From CAVVZJ01 sp963752755 (GTDB lineage: Bacteria > Planctomycetota > Planctomycetia > Isosphaerales > Isosphaeraceae), in the NCBI GenBank assembly GCA_963752755.1, contig CAVVZJ010000003.1, forward strand, positions 310,001 to 374,000: 64,000 bases of DNA, read 5' to 3'. Positions 53,849 through 63,280 of the stretch are shown here, piece after piece. Position numbers and translations under genes: made by a program. Position 1 is the first letter of the stretch, and each line of letters starts with the position of its first letter. Below the pieces are notes generated by a model that was not told the origin of the DNA, did no database searches, and saw only the letters and a list, made by a program, of their open reading frames with translations.

Positions 53849-55677
53849 GTGCGCTGGTCGCAAGCCCTGATCCCGACCCTGAAGGAAATGCCCGCCGACG
53901 CCGTGGCGCCCAGCCATGTGTTGATGCTCCGGGCGGGCTTGATCCGTCAGCTCGGAGCGGGCGCCTACACCTACATGCCGCTCGGCTTTCGCGTGTTGAA
54001 GAAGGCGGTGCAGATCATCCGCGAGGAGATGGACCACGCCGGGGCGCTCGAACTGCTCATGCCGGCGATCCACCCGGTCGAGCTCTGGGAGGAGTCGGGC
54101 CGATTCGGCAACATGGGTGGCATCCTCATGCAGCTCAAGCTCGGCGGCGGCCACGACTACGTCCTCGGCCCCACGCACGAGGAAGTGGTGACCGACATCG
54201 CCCGCGACCTGGTCAAGTCGTACAAGCAACTCCCGATCACGCTCTACCAGATCCAGACCAAGTTCCGCGACGAGCCCCGCCCCCGCTTCGGCATCATCCG
54301 GACCCGCGAGTTCCTGATGAAGGATGCCTACAGCTTCGGCGCCAGCATGGAGCAACTCAACGCGGCGTATGAGGCCATGTACGAAGCCTATTCCCGGATC
54401 CTCGACCGCTGCGGACTGCCCTATGTCGCCGTCGAGGCCGAGAGCGGGCCGATCGGGGGCGAGAGTTCCCACGAGTTCATGATCCCCTCCGACATCGGCG
54501 AGGACTCAGTCATCCAGTGCCCGAAGTGCGGTTACGCCGCCAATCGCGAGCGAGCCGAGATCGGCGACCGCGTGAAAGACTCCGCCCCTCTTGGCGAATC
54601 GAAGCCGCCCGCCAGGCCGGCGAAGCACTGGTGGGAGACCTCGGCCGATCCAGTGCCGCCGCCGCAGGCCGTCGCGACCCCCGGACGACGCACCATCCAG
54701 GAGGTTTGCGACTTCCTCAAGGTCGATGAGTCGCAAACCGGCAAGCTCCTCGTCTTCCTTGCGGACGGCAAGCCCGTCGCCGCCTTGATCCGCGGCGATC
54801 ACGAGGCGAACGTGGCGAAGGTCCGCCGCGCCTTCGGCGCCACCACGCTCGAACCGGCCACCCCCGAGCAGATCGCGAAGGCCACCGGGGCCCCGATGGG
54901 CTTCCTCGGACCGGTGGACATCAAGATTCCGTTGATCGTCGATCGCTCCGTGGCCGAGATGACCACGGTGGTCGTCGGCGGCAACGAGGAGGACGTGCAC
55001 CTCACGGGCGTCGTGCCCGGCCGCGATTTCTCGCTGGAGCAGGTCGGCGACCTCCGCAACGCCGAGGAGGCCGATCCCTGCCCGCGATGCGGCTCGTCGA
55101 TGACCGTCCACCAGGGCATCGAGGTCGGCCACGTCTTCAAGCTCGGCACCAAGTATTCCCAGGCGATGGGCGCCAACTTCCTCGACGACAAGGGGCAAGC
55201 CCACCCGCTCATCATGGGATGCTACGGCATCGGCGTGAACCGCATCCTCGCCGCCGCGATCGAGTCGGGCCACGACGCCAACGGCATCGTCTGGCCGCTC
55301 CCGCTGGCCCCTACCAGGTCCTCCTCGTGCCGCTCCAGGTCACCAACGAGGCGGTGATGGAAGTGACGGACTCGCTCGAAACCCAGCTCGCGGAGGCCGG
55401 TTACGACGTCCTGGTGGACGACCGCGACGCCCGGCCCGGCTTCAAATTCAAGGATGCCGACCTGATCGGAATTCCCTTGCGGGTCGTGATCGGCGAGCGC
55501 GGCCTGAAGGACGGCACGATCGAGGTGAAGTGGCGCAGCGACTCTGAAGCCCACCAGGTCTCCGCCGCCACCGCCGGCGAGGCGATCCTGGCCGAGCTGG
55601 AGGCGACCCGCAAGACCCTCCAGGCGCAGTGCGAGGAACGCCGCGTCGCCCGCGCCGCCGTCCGGGGACACCATTGA
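53849..55677 (+). CDS. proS: Prolyl-tRNA synthetase, bacterial type with editing domain; one frame change
   Basis: ProS charges tRNA-Pro. From GTG 53849, motif 1 (MLRAGLIRQLGAGAYTYMPL), motif 2 (TKFRDEPRPRFGIIRTREFL) and the YbaK-like editing insertion (TIQEVCDFLKVDESQTGKLL, VDIKIPLIVDRSVAEMTTVV) are present, then motif 3 (MGCYGIGVNRILAAAIES). At about 55311 the frame changes at a C run in GGCCCCTACC: one more C would read LAPYQVLLVPLQ. The anticodon-binding domain continues (ETQLAEAGYDVLVDDRDARP, GFKFKDADLIGIPLRVVIGE) to 55677. An essential gene with a one-base homopolymer gap is strong evidence for sequence error. Confidence 0.93.
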
Positions 55678-55714
55678 CCTTGCGGATTGCCAGATTTAAG
55701 GGGACACCACGGAG

Positions 55715-56074
55715 ATGGCCCGGCCACCGTCGCGACTGCCCTTGATCCTCTTTGGCCTGCTGACGGTGATGACCCTCGGCGGACCGTTCGCCCTCTGGGC
55801 CGTCATGAGCGGCGGGGCGCGGTCTTCCTGGCCACCCGACCGGCCGGTCGAGTGGTGGATGCTCCTCGGCACCCTCGCCCTCTTCGCGGCCCTGATGATC
55901 GCCTGCATCGGCACCGCGACAGCCACCCTCCGCGCCTCGAAGGACCGCCCCCTCTCCAATCAGGATCTCGACCTCGACCTCGGCGTCCCCGATCCGACCG
56001 AGCCGTCGTCCGACCTCGACCTTCACCTCGACCGCCCGGCAGCCTCACGCGACGAGAACGACCTCCGGCTCTGA
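55715..56074 (+). CDS. Small two-helix membrane protein
   Basis: The 119-residue protein has helices at about 7-30 (RLPLILFGLLTVMTLGGPFA) and 47-69 (VEWWMLLGTLALFAALMIAC). A hydrophilic C-terminus rich in Asp and Leu (NQDLDLDLGVPDPTEPSSDL, DLHLDRPAASRDENDLRL) follows. No family is recognised. It lies 37 bases after proS and may share its transcript. Confidence 0.65.
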   Translation: MARPPSRLPLILFGLLTVMTLGGPFALWAVMSGGARSSWPPDRPVEWWMLLGTLALFAALMIACIGTATATLRASKDRPLSNQDLDLDLGVPDPTEPSSDLDLHLDRPAASRDENDLRL

Positions 56075-56504
56075 CCGCCGATCCGGCCTATCACGCTTCC
56101 ACCCAGCCTCGAAGCAACCCACGCTCCGGCCCCAATCGTGTGCTATAATTAACGCTAGCTCCTTGGCAATCCGGTCGTGACCCACCCCCTGGTCTGCTGG
56201 CAAGGCGACGCGACGTCGCGGCGCAGTCTCGGGCGCCGAACGAACTTCACAATAGGTAAAATCTTCTCGTAACTTCCTATAATTACAACCGTTAGGATGC
56301 GCCACCCGCGGCAATGAGCAGCGTCCCCGCACCGTCCTCCCGTCGATTTTCGGGCGTCCCCGATGCGTCGCCTGGCCGTCCCCACGCCGTCCCGAGCATC
56401 CGATACAGTTAAAAAAAGCGGCTCTCTCACGACGCCCAGGAGAACCAGAAGCCGGCCCAGGAACCGTCCCAATCTTCGATTCCATCAACCGCAATCCCAG
56501 ATTG
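56075..56504. other. Intergenic region with a repeat shared with 40.6 kb
   Basis: No gene is supported. CGCCGAACGAACTTCACAAT at about 56229 matches CGCCGAACGAACTTCAAAAT at about 40649, and CGTCCC-rich sequence follows in both places. CTATAATTA at about 56276-56284 and TGCTATAATTAACG near 56142 resemble -10 boxes. The promoter of the glycosyltransferase at 56505 should lie here. Confidence 0.4.
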
Positions 56505-58088
56505 ATGACTCACGCCCCGCCAACCGCCCCGGCCTGGACCGTCCCCCGGATCGCCCTCGCCCTCGCCACGCTCGCGGGGTTGTCGGTGCTTCTGACGCTT
56601 GGCGACCCGGGCCTGACCGTCGATGAGCCGCTCGACGTGGCGCCGGGGCGGAAGTACGTGAAGACCCTCCTGACCCGCGGGCTCGGGTTCTTCGAGCCTG
56701 CGACTGTCCGCCTCGTCTTCGCCGACAACGCCGAGCATCCCCCCCTGGGGCGCTGGCTCCTCGGCCTCGCCTCAATGATGGGCGAGCCGATGGAATTGAT
56801 CGTGCGGGGCAAGGACCCGGTCGGGCTCTACGTCCGGGCCGGACGGGCGGCTCCGGCCTGCTGCTTCGCGATCCTGGTGGGGATCGTCGCCGTCGAGGCG
56901 GGGCGGCGCTACGGCCGCGCGGCGGCGTTCGCGGCGGGCCTCGCCTTGCCGCTGATGCCGAGGGCGTTTGCCCACGCCCACTTGGGTGCGCTCGACACGT
57001 TCGTCGCCCTCTTCTGGACGTTCGGCCTGCTGACCGCGGCGCGGGCCGTGGAATCGCCGAGGCCGGTCAGTCGGATGGCGCTGGCGGGTCTGGCCTGGGG
57101 CCTCGTCTTGCTGACGAAGATCCATGGCTGGCTGCTGGCGCCGGCGGTCGCGGCCTGGGCCTTGTCGCGACTTCCCTGGCGGAAGGCATTCCCGGCGATG
57201 TCGGCCTGGGGAATGGTCGGCTTGGCGACGTTCTTCGCCGGCTGGCCCTGGCTCTGGTACGAGACCGGGCCGAGGCTGACGCAGTTCGTCGGTCGTTCCG
57301 TCGAGCGGACGCCGATCCTCGTGCAGTATTTCGGGACCATTTCCCAGGATGTCGATATCCCCTGGCATTACCCCTGGCTCTACTTCGCGGTGACCGTGCC
57401 CGTCGGCCTGCTGGCCCTGGGCGCATTCGGGGCTTTCCGGGGCCGGCAGGATCCGTTTGTGCGGCTCCTGGCCGGGACGATCCTCGGCTGGCTCCTCCTG
57501 TTCAGCACGCGCGTGGCCGCTTACGACGGCGAACGTCTCTTCCTGCCCGCCTTCCCGCTCTGGGCGATCCTGGTCGGCCGCGGGTTCGCGGCACTCTGGG
57601 AAGGAGCGAAGGGTCGGTCCTGGCTCCGGGGCGGCTTGATCGCGCTCGCACTGGCGCAAGGGTATGGCGTCGTGACGATCCACCCGTTCGGCCTGAGCTA
57701 CTACAACCTCCTCGTCGGCGGCCTTCCCGGCGCCGAGCGGCTCGGACTGGAGCTGACCTTCTGGGGCGACGCCGTCGATCCGGTCCTTCTCGACCAGCTC
57801 TCCCGCCTCGCCCGACCCGACGACCCGGCCGCCCTGGCGCCCACGCTCGCCCCCGGCCAGGGAGTCGTCGCCACGACCCCCGCGATGGCCCAATTGCCGG
57901 TCATCTTGCAGGATGAGCAGGCTGCAGGATCGGCCGAATGGGTCGTTGTCTATCGTCGCAAGGCTTACTGGAAACCCGAGATCCGCGAACTCGTGCGGAC
58001 TCCGCCCGTGGCCATCCGGTCCCGCCAGGGCGTCTGGCTCTCGGGCCTCTGGCACCGCTTGCCTCGAAAAAAACCGCAATCGAATTGA
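56505..58088 (+). CDS. GT39/ArnT-like membrane glycosyltransferase
   Basis: Enzymes of this type move a sugar from a polyprenyl-phosphate donor to a target on the outer face of the membrane. The N-terminus has a first helix (IALALATLAGLSVLLTLGDP), then TVDEPLDVAPGRKYVKTLLT with acidic residues and NAEHPPLGRWLLGLASMMG, the D/E and HPP pattern of the PMT/ArnT family. About nine further hydrophobic segments follow. After about residue 430 a soluble periplasmic-like part begins. The start is ATG 56505 (TTG directly before it). The acceptor and donor are unknown. Confidence 0.8.
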   Translation: MTHAPPTAPAWTVPRIALALATLAGLSVLLTLGDPGLTVDEPLDVAPGRKYVKTLLTRGLGFFEPATVRLVFADNAEHPPLGRWLLGLASMMGEPMELIVRGKDPVGLYVRAGRAAPACCFAILVGIVAVEAGRRYGRAAAFAAGLALPLMPRAFAHAHLGALDTFVALFWTFGLLTAARAVESPRPVSRMALAGLAWGLVLLTKIHGWLLAPAVAAWALSRLPWRKAFPAMSAWGMVGLATFFAGWPWLWYETGPRLTQFVGRSVERTPILVQYFGTISQDVDIPWHYPWLYFAVTVPVGLLALGAFGAFRGRQDPFVRLLAGTILGWLLLFSTRVAAYDGERLFLPAFPLWAILVGRGFAALWEGAKGRSWLRGGLIALALAQGYGVVTIHPFGLSYYNLLVGGLPGAERLGLELTFWGDAVDPVLLDQLSRLARPDDPAALAPTLAPGQGVVATTPAMAQLPVILQDEQAAGSAEWVVVYRRKAYWKPEIRELVRTPPVAIRSRQGVWLSGLWHRLPRKKPQSN

Positions 58089-58152
58089 TGCCCCCTGGCC
58101 GACTCTATACAATACTTTCAGAATGAATTGAACTTCACGGGAAATCGGTCCG

Positions 58153-58662
58153 ATGGCCGAGCTGACACACTTCGACGAGCACGGGGCCAGCCGGATGGTG
58201 GACGTCTCGGGCAAGGCCGTCACCGCGCGGCTCGCTCGGGCGTCGGCCCTGGTCCGGATGCGGCCGGAGACCTTGACTTTGATCCGGGACCGCAAGTTGG
58301 CCAAGGGCGACGTCTTCGAGGTAGCCCGACTGGCGGGCATCCTGGCGGCGAAGCGGACCGGGGAGTTGATTCCCCTCTGCCACCCGCTCGGGCTCGACGC
58401 CGTGGAGCTGAGCTTCGCCGCCGAGGGCGAAGACGCCGTGCGGGTCGAGTCCGCGGTACGGACAACCGGCCGGACGGGCGTTGAGATGGAAGCTCTGACC
58501 GCGGTATCCGTCGCGGCCTTGACGATCTACGACATGTGCAAGGCGGTCGATCGAGGGATGACGATCGATCGGGTCCGGCTGGAGGAGAAGTCCGGCGGCA
58601 GGAGCGGCCATTACCACCGCGACGACGACCGCACACCCCAAGGAGCCGGGGCCGACGCCTGA
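58153..58662 (+). CDS. moaC: Cyclic pyranopterin monophosphate synthase
   Basis: MoaC makes cPMP, the first stable intermediate of molybdenum cofactor synthesis, from the MoaA product. The 169-residue protein has MVDVSGKAVTARLARASALV, GILAAKRTGELIPLCHPLGL, RTTGRTGVEMEALTAVSVAA and LTIYDMCKAVDRGMTIDRV, the family's active-site blocks, with the Lys in LEEKSGGRSG. Full length. No other moa gene is in the window. Confidence 0.95.
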   Translation: MAELTHFDEHGASRMVDVSGKAVTARLARASALVRMRPETLTLIRDRKLAKGDVFEVARLAGILAAKRTGELIPLCHPLGLDAVELSFAAEGEDAVRVESAVRTTGRTGVEMEALTAVSVAALTIYDMCKAVDRGMTIDRVRLEEKSGGRSGHYHRDDDRTPQGAGADA

Positions 58663-58708
58663 GTACCCCCCGCCGGGCGCGTCGGCCGGGATTGACCGGA
58701 GCGGAATG

Positions 58709-59717
58709 ATGAGTACGTCCACGCTCTTGAGCCCTGAAGAGACCCGCCGTCGGCTGGCCTCGGTCTACACCCCAATCGCCGCCGAGCTGGCCGAGGTCGA
58801 GCGGCATCTTCGCCGCCGAGTTGGGGAGCCGGCACCCGTATGTGCAACGCCTGGTGGACCACGCCGCCGCCTTCGGCGGCAAGCGTCTCCGCCCCGCGCT
58901 GCTGCTGCTGACGGCCCAGGCCTGCGGCGGTATCCGCTCGATGCACCCAGTCCTGGCGGCCGTCGTGGAGATGATCCACACCGCGACGCTCGTCCACGAC
59001 GACGTGCTCGACGAGTCGGCCGTCCGCCGCCACGCCGCCACGGTCAACGCCGGCTGGGGTAACGAGCCGGCCGTCCTCCTGGGCGACTACCTGTTCAGTC
59101 ACGCCTACTACCTCGCCGCCACGGCCGATTCGACGCTTGCCTGCCGCTGGATCGGCCGGGCGACGAATCTCGTCTGCGAAGGCGAGATGATGCAGGTCGC
59201 TCACCGCGGCGACCTGGACCTCGACGAATCGACCTACTTTGAGATCATCCGCGGCAAGACCGCCGAGCTGACCGCCGTCGCCTGCCGCCTCGGCGCCCAC
59301 TACGCTGGTGCGCCGTCGGCGACCGTCGAGGCGCTGGAGGAGTATGGCCGCGACCTCGGCGTCGCCTTCCAGATCGCCGACGACGTGCTCGACCTCTGGG
59401 GCGACGAGAAGGCCGCCGGCAAGACCCTCGGCACCGATCTGGAGAAGCAAAAGCTGACCTTGCCCGTGATCCGCCTCCTCGCCACCGCGCCGACCGCCGA
59501 GGCCGCGCGGCTCCGTTCACTGCTCGCCCACGCCCACCCCGAGCACCGTGGCTTGATCCGTCCCGCCCTGGAGGAAAGCGGCGCGCTCGCCTACGCCTGG
59601 TCCCGCGCCGAAGATTTCGCCGTCACCGCCCGAAACCGTCTCGATGCCCTCCCCGAGAACCCCGCCCGCTCGATCCTCGTCCAGCTCACCCGCCACGTCG
59701 TCCGCCGCGCGGTCTGA
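58709..59717 (+). CDS. Polyprenyl diphosphate synthase, one frame change
   Basis: Trans-prenyltransferases build long isoprenoid chains for quinones. The N-terminus (STSTLLSPEETRRRLASVYT, AAELAEVERHLR) is in one frame. At about 58815 an apparent extra base shifts the frame, and SRHPYVQRLVDHAAAFGGKR continues. The first Asp-rich motif is LVHDDVLDES and the second is VAFQIADDVLDLWGD; GEMMQVAHRGDLDLDE and YFEIIRGKTAELTAVACRLG are also typical. About 336 residues with the frame restored. Chain length cannot be told, but the lack of bulky residues before the first motif suggests a long product such as octaprenyl or solanesyl. Confidence 0.88.
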
Positions 59718-59798
59718 TCCCGCGAACGCCCAGATGGCCCGATTTCGAGCCTCAGGCGAAGCTCATCCGGCGGGACTTGCATTTTCCGGATTTTCCCA

Positions 59799-59833
59799 TT
59801 CACATTCGGGAAAGAGGTCGTATACTGTCAAGT
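59799..59833 (+). promoter_or_regulatory. Probable promoter giving a leaderless transcript, with overlapping palindrome
   Basis: TTCACA at 59799-59804 and TATACT at 59821-59826, 16 bases apart, resemble a sigma-70 promoter. The ATG at 59834 lies 7 bases after the -10 box, so transcription would start at or next to the start codon. A palindrome CGTATACTGTCAAGTATGCG spans the -10 box and the start codon and could be the operator of the regulator that follows. Confidence 0.5.
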
Positions 59834-60277
59834 ATGCGATACGCCGAAAAACTCTACAAAGCGATGTTGCTCAAGGGTTTAAACCAGCAGAAGCTCGCCC
59901 GGCTGTCGGGAATCAGTGATTCGGAAGTCTCACGGATTCTTGCAGGCAAGTCCAACCCGAGCCTGGCGTACGCCTTCCGGCTTGCCCAGGCTCTTGGTCT
60001 CTCGCTGGACTATCTGGCCGATGACCGCCTGGACGAGGACCCGCGCCAGTCGGCCGAGCCGGCCTCGGCTCTGGAACATGAGATCCTCGACCTTTGCCAG
60101 CACCTCGGCCCGCGACCGGCCCGCCGCATCCTCGAGACATCGGCCGAACTGGGGTATGAGGTTGCGATCCGCCGGTTGCTCGGTGCCGAGATGAAGCCAA
60201 TCATCGAGGTCGGCGGCGGTAATCCCGCCCCACCCAATGCCACGAATCCCCACGGCGGTCGGGCCAACTCGGCCTGA
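59834..60277 (+). CDS. Helix-turn-helix (XRE-type) transcriptional regulator
   Basis: The 147-residue protein has an N-terminal HTH: YKAMLLKGLNQQKLARLSGI, SDSEVSRILAGKSNPSLAYA and FRLAQALGLSLDYLADDRLD, with the recognition helix at about 29-39. The C-terminal part (LEHEILDLCQHLGPRPARRI, SAELGYEVAIRRLLGAEMKP) is helical and may serve dimerisation or ligand sensing. It is preceded by its own promoter and palindrome and is probably autoregulated. Target genes are unknown; the next gene is convergent. Confidence 0.85.
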   Translation: MRYAEKLYKAMLLKGLNQQKLARLSGISDSEVSRILAGKSNPSLAYAFRLAQALGLSLDYLADDRLDEDPRQSAEPASALEHEILDLCQHLGPRPARRILETSAELGYEVAIRRLLGAEMKPIIEVGGGNPAPPNATNPHGGRANSA

Positions 60278-60370
60278 CGTCGTCAACCATCCTCGACCGG
60301 TGAGTGCTACACGCCGCCTTCCTCGTTTCAGAAACGGCGGCGTTCTGCCAGCGCCCGGCGAGCGTTCCTT

Positions 60371-61618
60371 TCAGATCGCCACGACGGGCTTCGCCTCGCG
60401 GACAAACGCCGGGTCGATCTCGATCCCGAACCCGGGACCCGAGGGGACGAGGATCGTCCCGTCCTCGCACTTCAGCGACGAGGTGTCGCTGTGGACCGGG
60501 ATGTCAGGATCACCCTTGAATTCGTGGAAACGAGCGGGGTTGGGGAGGCATGAGACGAAGTGCGCCGCGTCGAGGAAGCCGAGGCCAGAACCCGACATGT
60601 GCGGCGTGCAGACCAGACCCGCCGCATCGGCCATCCGGGCCACGCGCAACGAGCGGATGAAGCCGCCGTGATAGTGAAGGTCCGGCTGGACGACCTGCAC
60701 CGCACCCAGGGCGATCATCCTTCGGAAGCCAAACGTGCTCGACTCCTGCTCGCCTCCCGCGATCGGGATACGCAGGGCCTCCGCGACCGCCTGGGTTGCC
60801 GCGAGATCATCAAAGCGGCAGGGCTCCTCGAAGAAGCCGTAGTCGTGCTCCTCCATCAAGCGGCCGATCGCAATGGCATGGGGCGCGTCGTAAGAACTGT
60901 TGGCGTCGGCGTAGAGGGTCATCTCGGGGCCGAACGTCTCGCGGACCAGCGGGATGAGCCGCTCGGATCGGCCAGGCAGCGAGTCGGCGTTCTTGCTCAT
61001 CCGGCCGCCGAGGCGGAATTTGAGAGCCTTCGCCCCGGTCTCAGCGACGAGTTGCTTGAGGTATTCAATCTCCTCCTCGGGCATGTTGCCGCGCCGGCCG
61101 CTGGCCCGATAGACCGGGATCTCGCGACGCTTCACGCCTCCGAGCAGGTCGCCGATCGCTTTGCCGGTGAGCTTGCCGAGCAGGTCGAGCACGGCGAATT
61201 CGGCCGCCGCCACGCAGACCCAGAGCGCGAGCCCCTGGTACTTGTAATTGTCGCCGTGTCGGTACAGTTCCCAGAGCAGGTCTTCCAGTCGTCGTGCATC
61301 CTGACCGACGAACGCCGGGGCGACGCGGTTGACGAAGATCGGGTACGTATGGATCAGGTGCATCGCGTTCGGGACGGCAAGCCCTTCATCGCCGCTCTTC
61401 GTGCGAACCCGAACGAGGAAGTTGCGACCGTTGCGGAGCAATTCCATCGACGCAATCGTCACCGACGCTTCGAGACCGTTGACCGCGAGCACCGGCTCGT
61501 CGGCGGCGCGGTCGAGTCGCTCGAACACATCCGCGATCGGCTGCCCGAAACGGGCCTGGGCGGGCCGCGCCGCCAGGGCGGCGGCGAGGCCCGACTGGAG
61601 CCACGAGCGGCGATTCAT
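60371..61618 (-). CDS. Enolase-superfamily enzyme (mandelate racemase/muconate lactonizing type), exported
   Basis: The N-terminus MNRRSWLQSGLAAALAARPA is a Tat-like signal. The body has the two-domain superfamily layout: a capping domain (NFLVRVRTKSGDEGLAVPNA), KALKFRLGG (Lys of the KxK-like site, here KFR), metal ligands in MTLYADANSSYDAPHAIAIG (Asp), YGFFEEPCRFDDLAATQAVA (Glu) and IPIAGGEQESSTFGFRRMIA (Glu), then HMSGSGLGFLDAAHFVSCLP. It likely acts as a dehydratase or racemase on a sugar acid or similar compound. It lies upstream of nothing else on its strand but follows the ceramidase-like gene by 18 bases, so it is probably in its operon. Confidence 0.88.
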   Translation of the reverse strand: MNRRSWLQSGLAAALAARPAQARFGQPIADVFERLDRAADEPVLAVNGLEASVTIASMELLRNGRNFLVRVRTKSGDEGLAVPNAMHLIHTYPIFVNRVAPAFVGQDARRLEDLLWELYRHGDNYKYQGLALWVCVAAAEFAVLDLLGKLTGKAIGDLLGGVKRREIPVYRASGRRGNMPEEEIEYLKQLVAETGAKALKFRLGGRMSKNADSLPGRSERLIPLVRETFGPEMTLYADANSSYDAPHAIAIGRLMEEHDYGFFEEPCRFDDLAATQAVAEALRIPIAGGEQESSTFGFRRMIALGAVQVVQPDLHYHGGFIRSLRVARMADAAGLVCTPHMSGSGLGFLDAAHFVSCLPNPARFHEFKGDPDIPVHSDTSSLKCEDGTILVPSGPGFGIEIDPAFVREAKPVVAI

Positions 61619-61636
61619 GGTCCGTTCCTCCAGAGA

Positions 61637-63175
61637 TCACTTCACCTCGGGTCGCACGTCGCCGTAAGGCCAGATCCGGCCGGTGAACGGCTTCCGCCGC
61701 AGCGCCTCGGGAACCGGCCCCGGCTTGAGCTGGCGGGCCAGCTCGATGCCCGCGTCGCGCATCTGGGTGCCGGCGGTCACTTCGAGGTTGCTGTAACTTG
61801 TCAGCCGCGTCTCGTAACCGCCGCCCTGTGGGCCAAAGGCGTCCTCGGTCGGGACATAGCCGACGCAGCCGTTTGCCAGCGAGACCGGGAAGGTGTAGGG
61901 GAACCCGCTACCCTCCTTGATCTCCAGCCCGTAGCGGCAGAAGTATTCCGCCGGGTCGGACACAAAGACCGCCGGGCCGACCTGCACTGCCTGGACCTCG
62001 ACGGTCGCCGTCGGATGCTCCTTCAGCAAGGCGTCGAGCATGACCGTTTCCTTGGCGAACGTCCACTCAGCCGGGTCCACCTTCGCGCGGTCCTGCTGCA
62101 CCAGATCCAGGCGTTCCTTCACTTTGTGCGGATCGGGCACCCGTCGCGGGATTTCCCACGTCTTGCTCTTCGAGGCGAGCGGGACCAGCTCGCCCCGCTC
62201 CATCGTCAGCAACACCTTCAGGGCCTCCGCCCCGACCTTGCCGCCGACGAGCTGCGCCCAGCGGTCGCCGCTCGGATACTGATAGGGGCTCTGGTTATCG
62301 ACCTGGGTGATGTCGCCCGAGGCGCCGGCCACGAAGACGACGACGGCGTCCTTGCCGTAGTAGCCCTGGATCACCTTCTCAAGATAGTAAATATAATTCG
62401 CCGAGATTCCGCCGGGGCTGGTAGTGGCGTGGCAGGCAAAGTTGACGACGCAGCCGAGCAATTTGTCCGGCTCCTCCGCGCTCCAGGCGCCGACGACGCC
62501 GACCTCCGGATCAACCGGCCCGGCCGGCTCGACGATGTCGGGGTTGCCCAGGCCGGGGTGGGTCACACTCCGTCCGTCACGCATGAGGAAACGCCGGTTG
62601 TAGGCGACCGTCTCCTCCATACCCGATCCGACCCCCGCCCGCGCCGGGACTCGGCGGTCGTTCGCCTCGCAGAGCGCGTCAATGAGAGCTTTCTCGACGG
62701 TTGCCAGGTACTTCGGATCGACGCAGGTGGATTGCTTGTACGCGAGATCCTGCACGAGTGGGCTCGCGTGATCGTACTCGCCCGGCATGATCCAGACGAT
62801 CGGACCCGAAGAGTGCGAGTGCGACGCCCCGATCAGGATGGAACCGGCCGGGATGCCCGTGCGTTCCTCGACAGTCTGGCGAACCTTCTGCACCGTCTCG
62901 CGACGGATGCCCAGGGCGTCGATGCCGACGAGGGCGACGCGGGTCTTCCCGTCATCGAAGACCGCCGCGCGGACCTTGCAGGGGTCATGGACCGCGCGGT
63001 GGTACGACTTGCCGTAGCCACCCGGGGCCTCCATGCCGATCTCCGGCGTGATGTCCCGCTCGGCGAATCCGGCCTGGAACGCGGGAGCTTTCGGCGGCTC
63101 GTCGGCCGCGAGGGCGATCGGGGCGAAGCCCAGGAGAGTCAGCAGACAGGCAGGCAGGGCGAGTTTTCGCGACAT
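61637..63175 (-). CDS. Secreted neutral/alkaline ceramidase N-terminal-domain protein
   Basis: The start ATG 63175 gives MSRKLALPACLLTLLGFAPI, a signal peptide ending near ALAADEPP. The body matches the neutral/alkaline non-lysosomal ceramidase domain: FQAGFAERDITPEIGMEAPG, CKVRAAVFDDGKTRVALVGI, ILIGASHSHSSGPIVW (metal-binding His), LGCVVNFACHATTSPGGISA and VVFVAGASGDITQVDNQSPY. It is 512 residues. Planctomycetes have many such proteins; the substrate is probably not ceramide in every case. It lies between DUF1080 and enolase-type genes on one strand. Confidence 0.88.
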   Translation of the reverse strand: MSRKLALPACLLTLLGFAPIALAADEPPKAPAFQAGFAERDITPEIGMEAPGGYGKSYHRAVHDPCKVRAAVFDDGKTRVALVGIDALGIRRETVQKVRQTVEERTGIPAGSILIGASHSHSSGPIVWIMPGEYDHASPLVQDLAYKQSTCVDPKYLATVEKALIDALCEANDRRVPARAGVGSGMEETVAYNRRFLMRDGRSVTHPGLGNPDIVEPAGPVDPEVGVVGAWSAEEPDKLLGCVVNFACHATTSPGGISANYIYYLEKVIQGYYGKDAVVVFVAGASGDITQVDNQSPYQYPSGDRWAQLVGGKVGAEALKVLLTMERGELVPLASKSKTWEIPRRVPDPHKVKERLDLVQQDRAKVDPAEWTFAKETVMLDALLKEHPTATVEVQAVQVGPAVFVSDPAEYFCRYGLEIKEGSGFPYTFPVSLANGCVGYVPTEDAFGPQGGGYETRLTSYSNLEVTAGTQMRDAGIELARQLKPGPVPEALRRKPFTGRIWPYGDVRPEVK

Positions 63176-63280
63176 CGTTGTGACTCCAGGATGAGATGGC
63201 TTGCCGCACGTCGGAGGGTCGATCGGCAATCGATCATCGGATTTTCGTGTGGACCATCGACCATTGATCATCGGCCGTCC

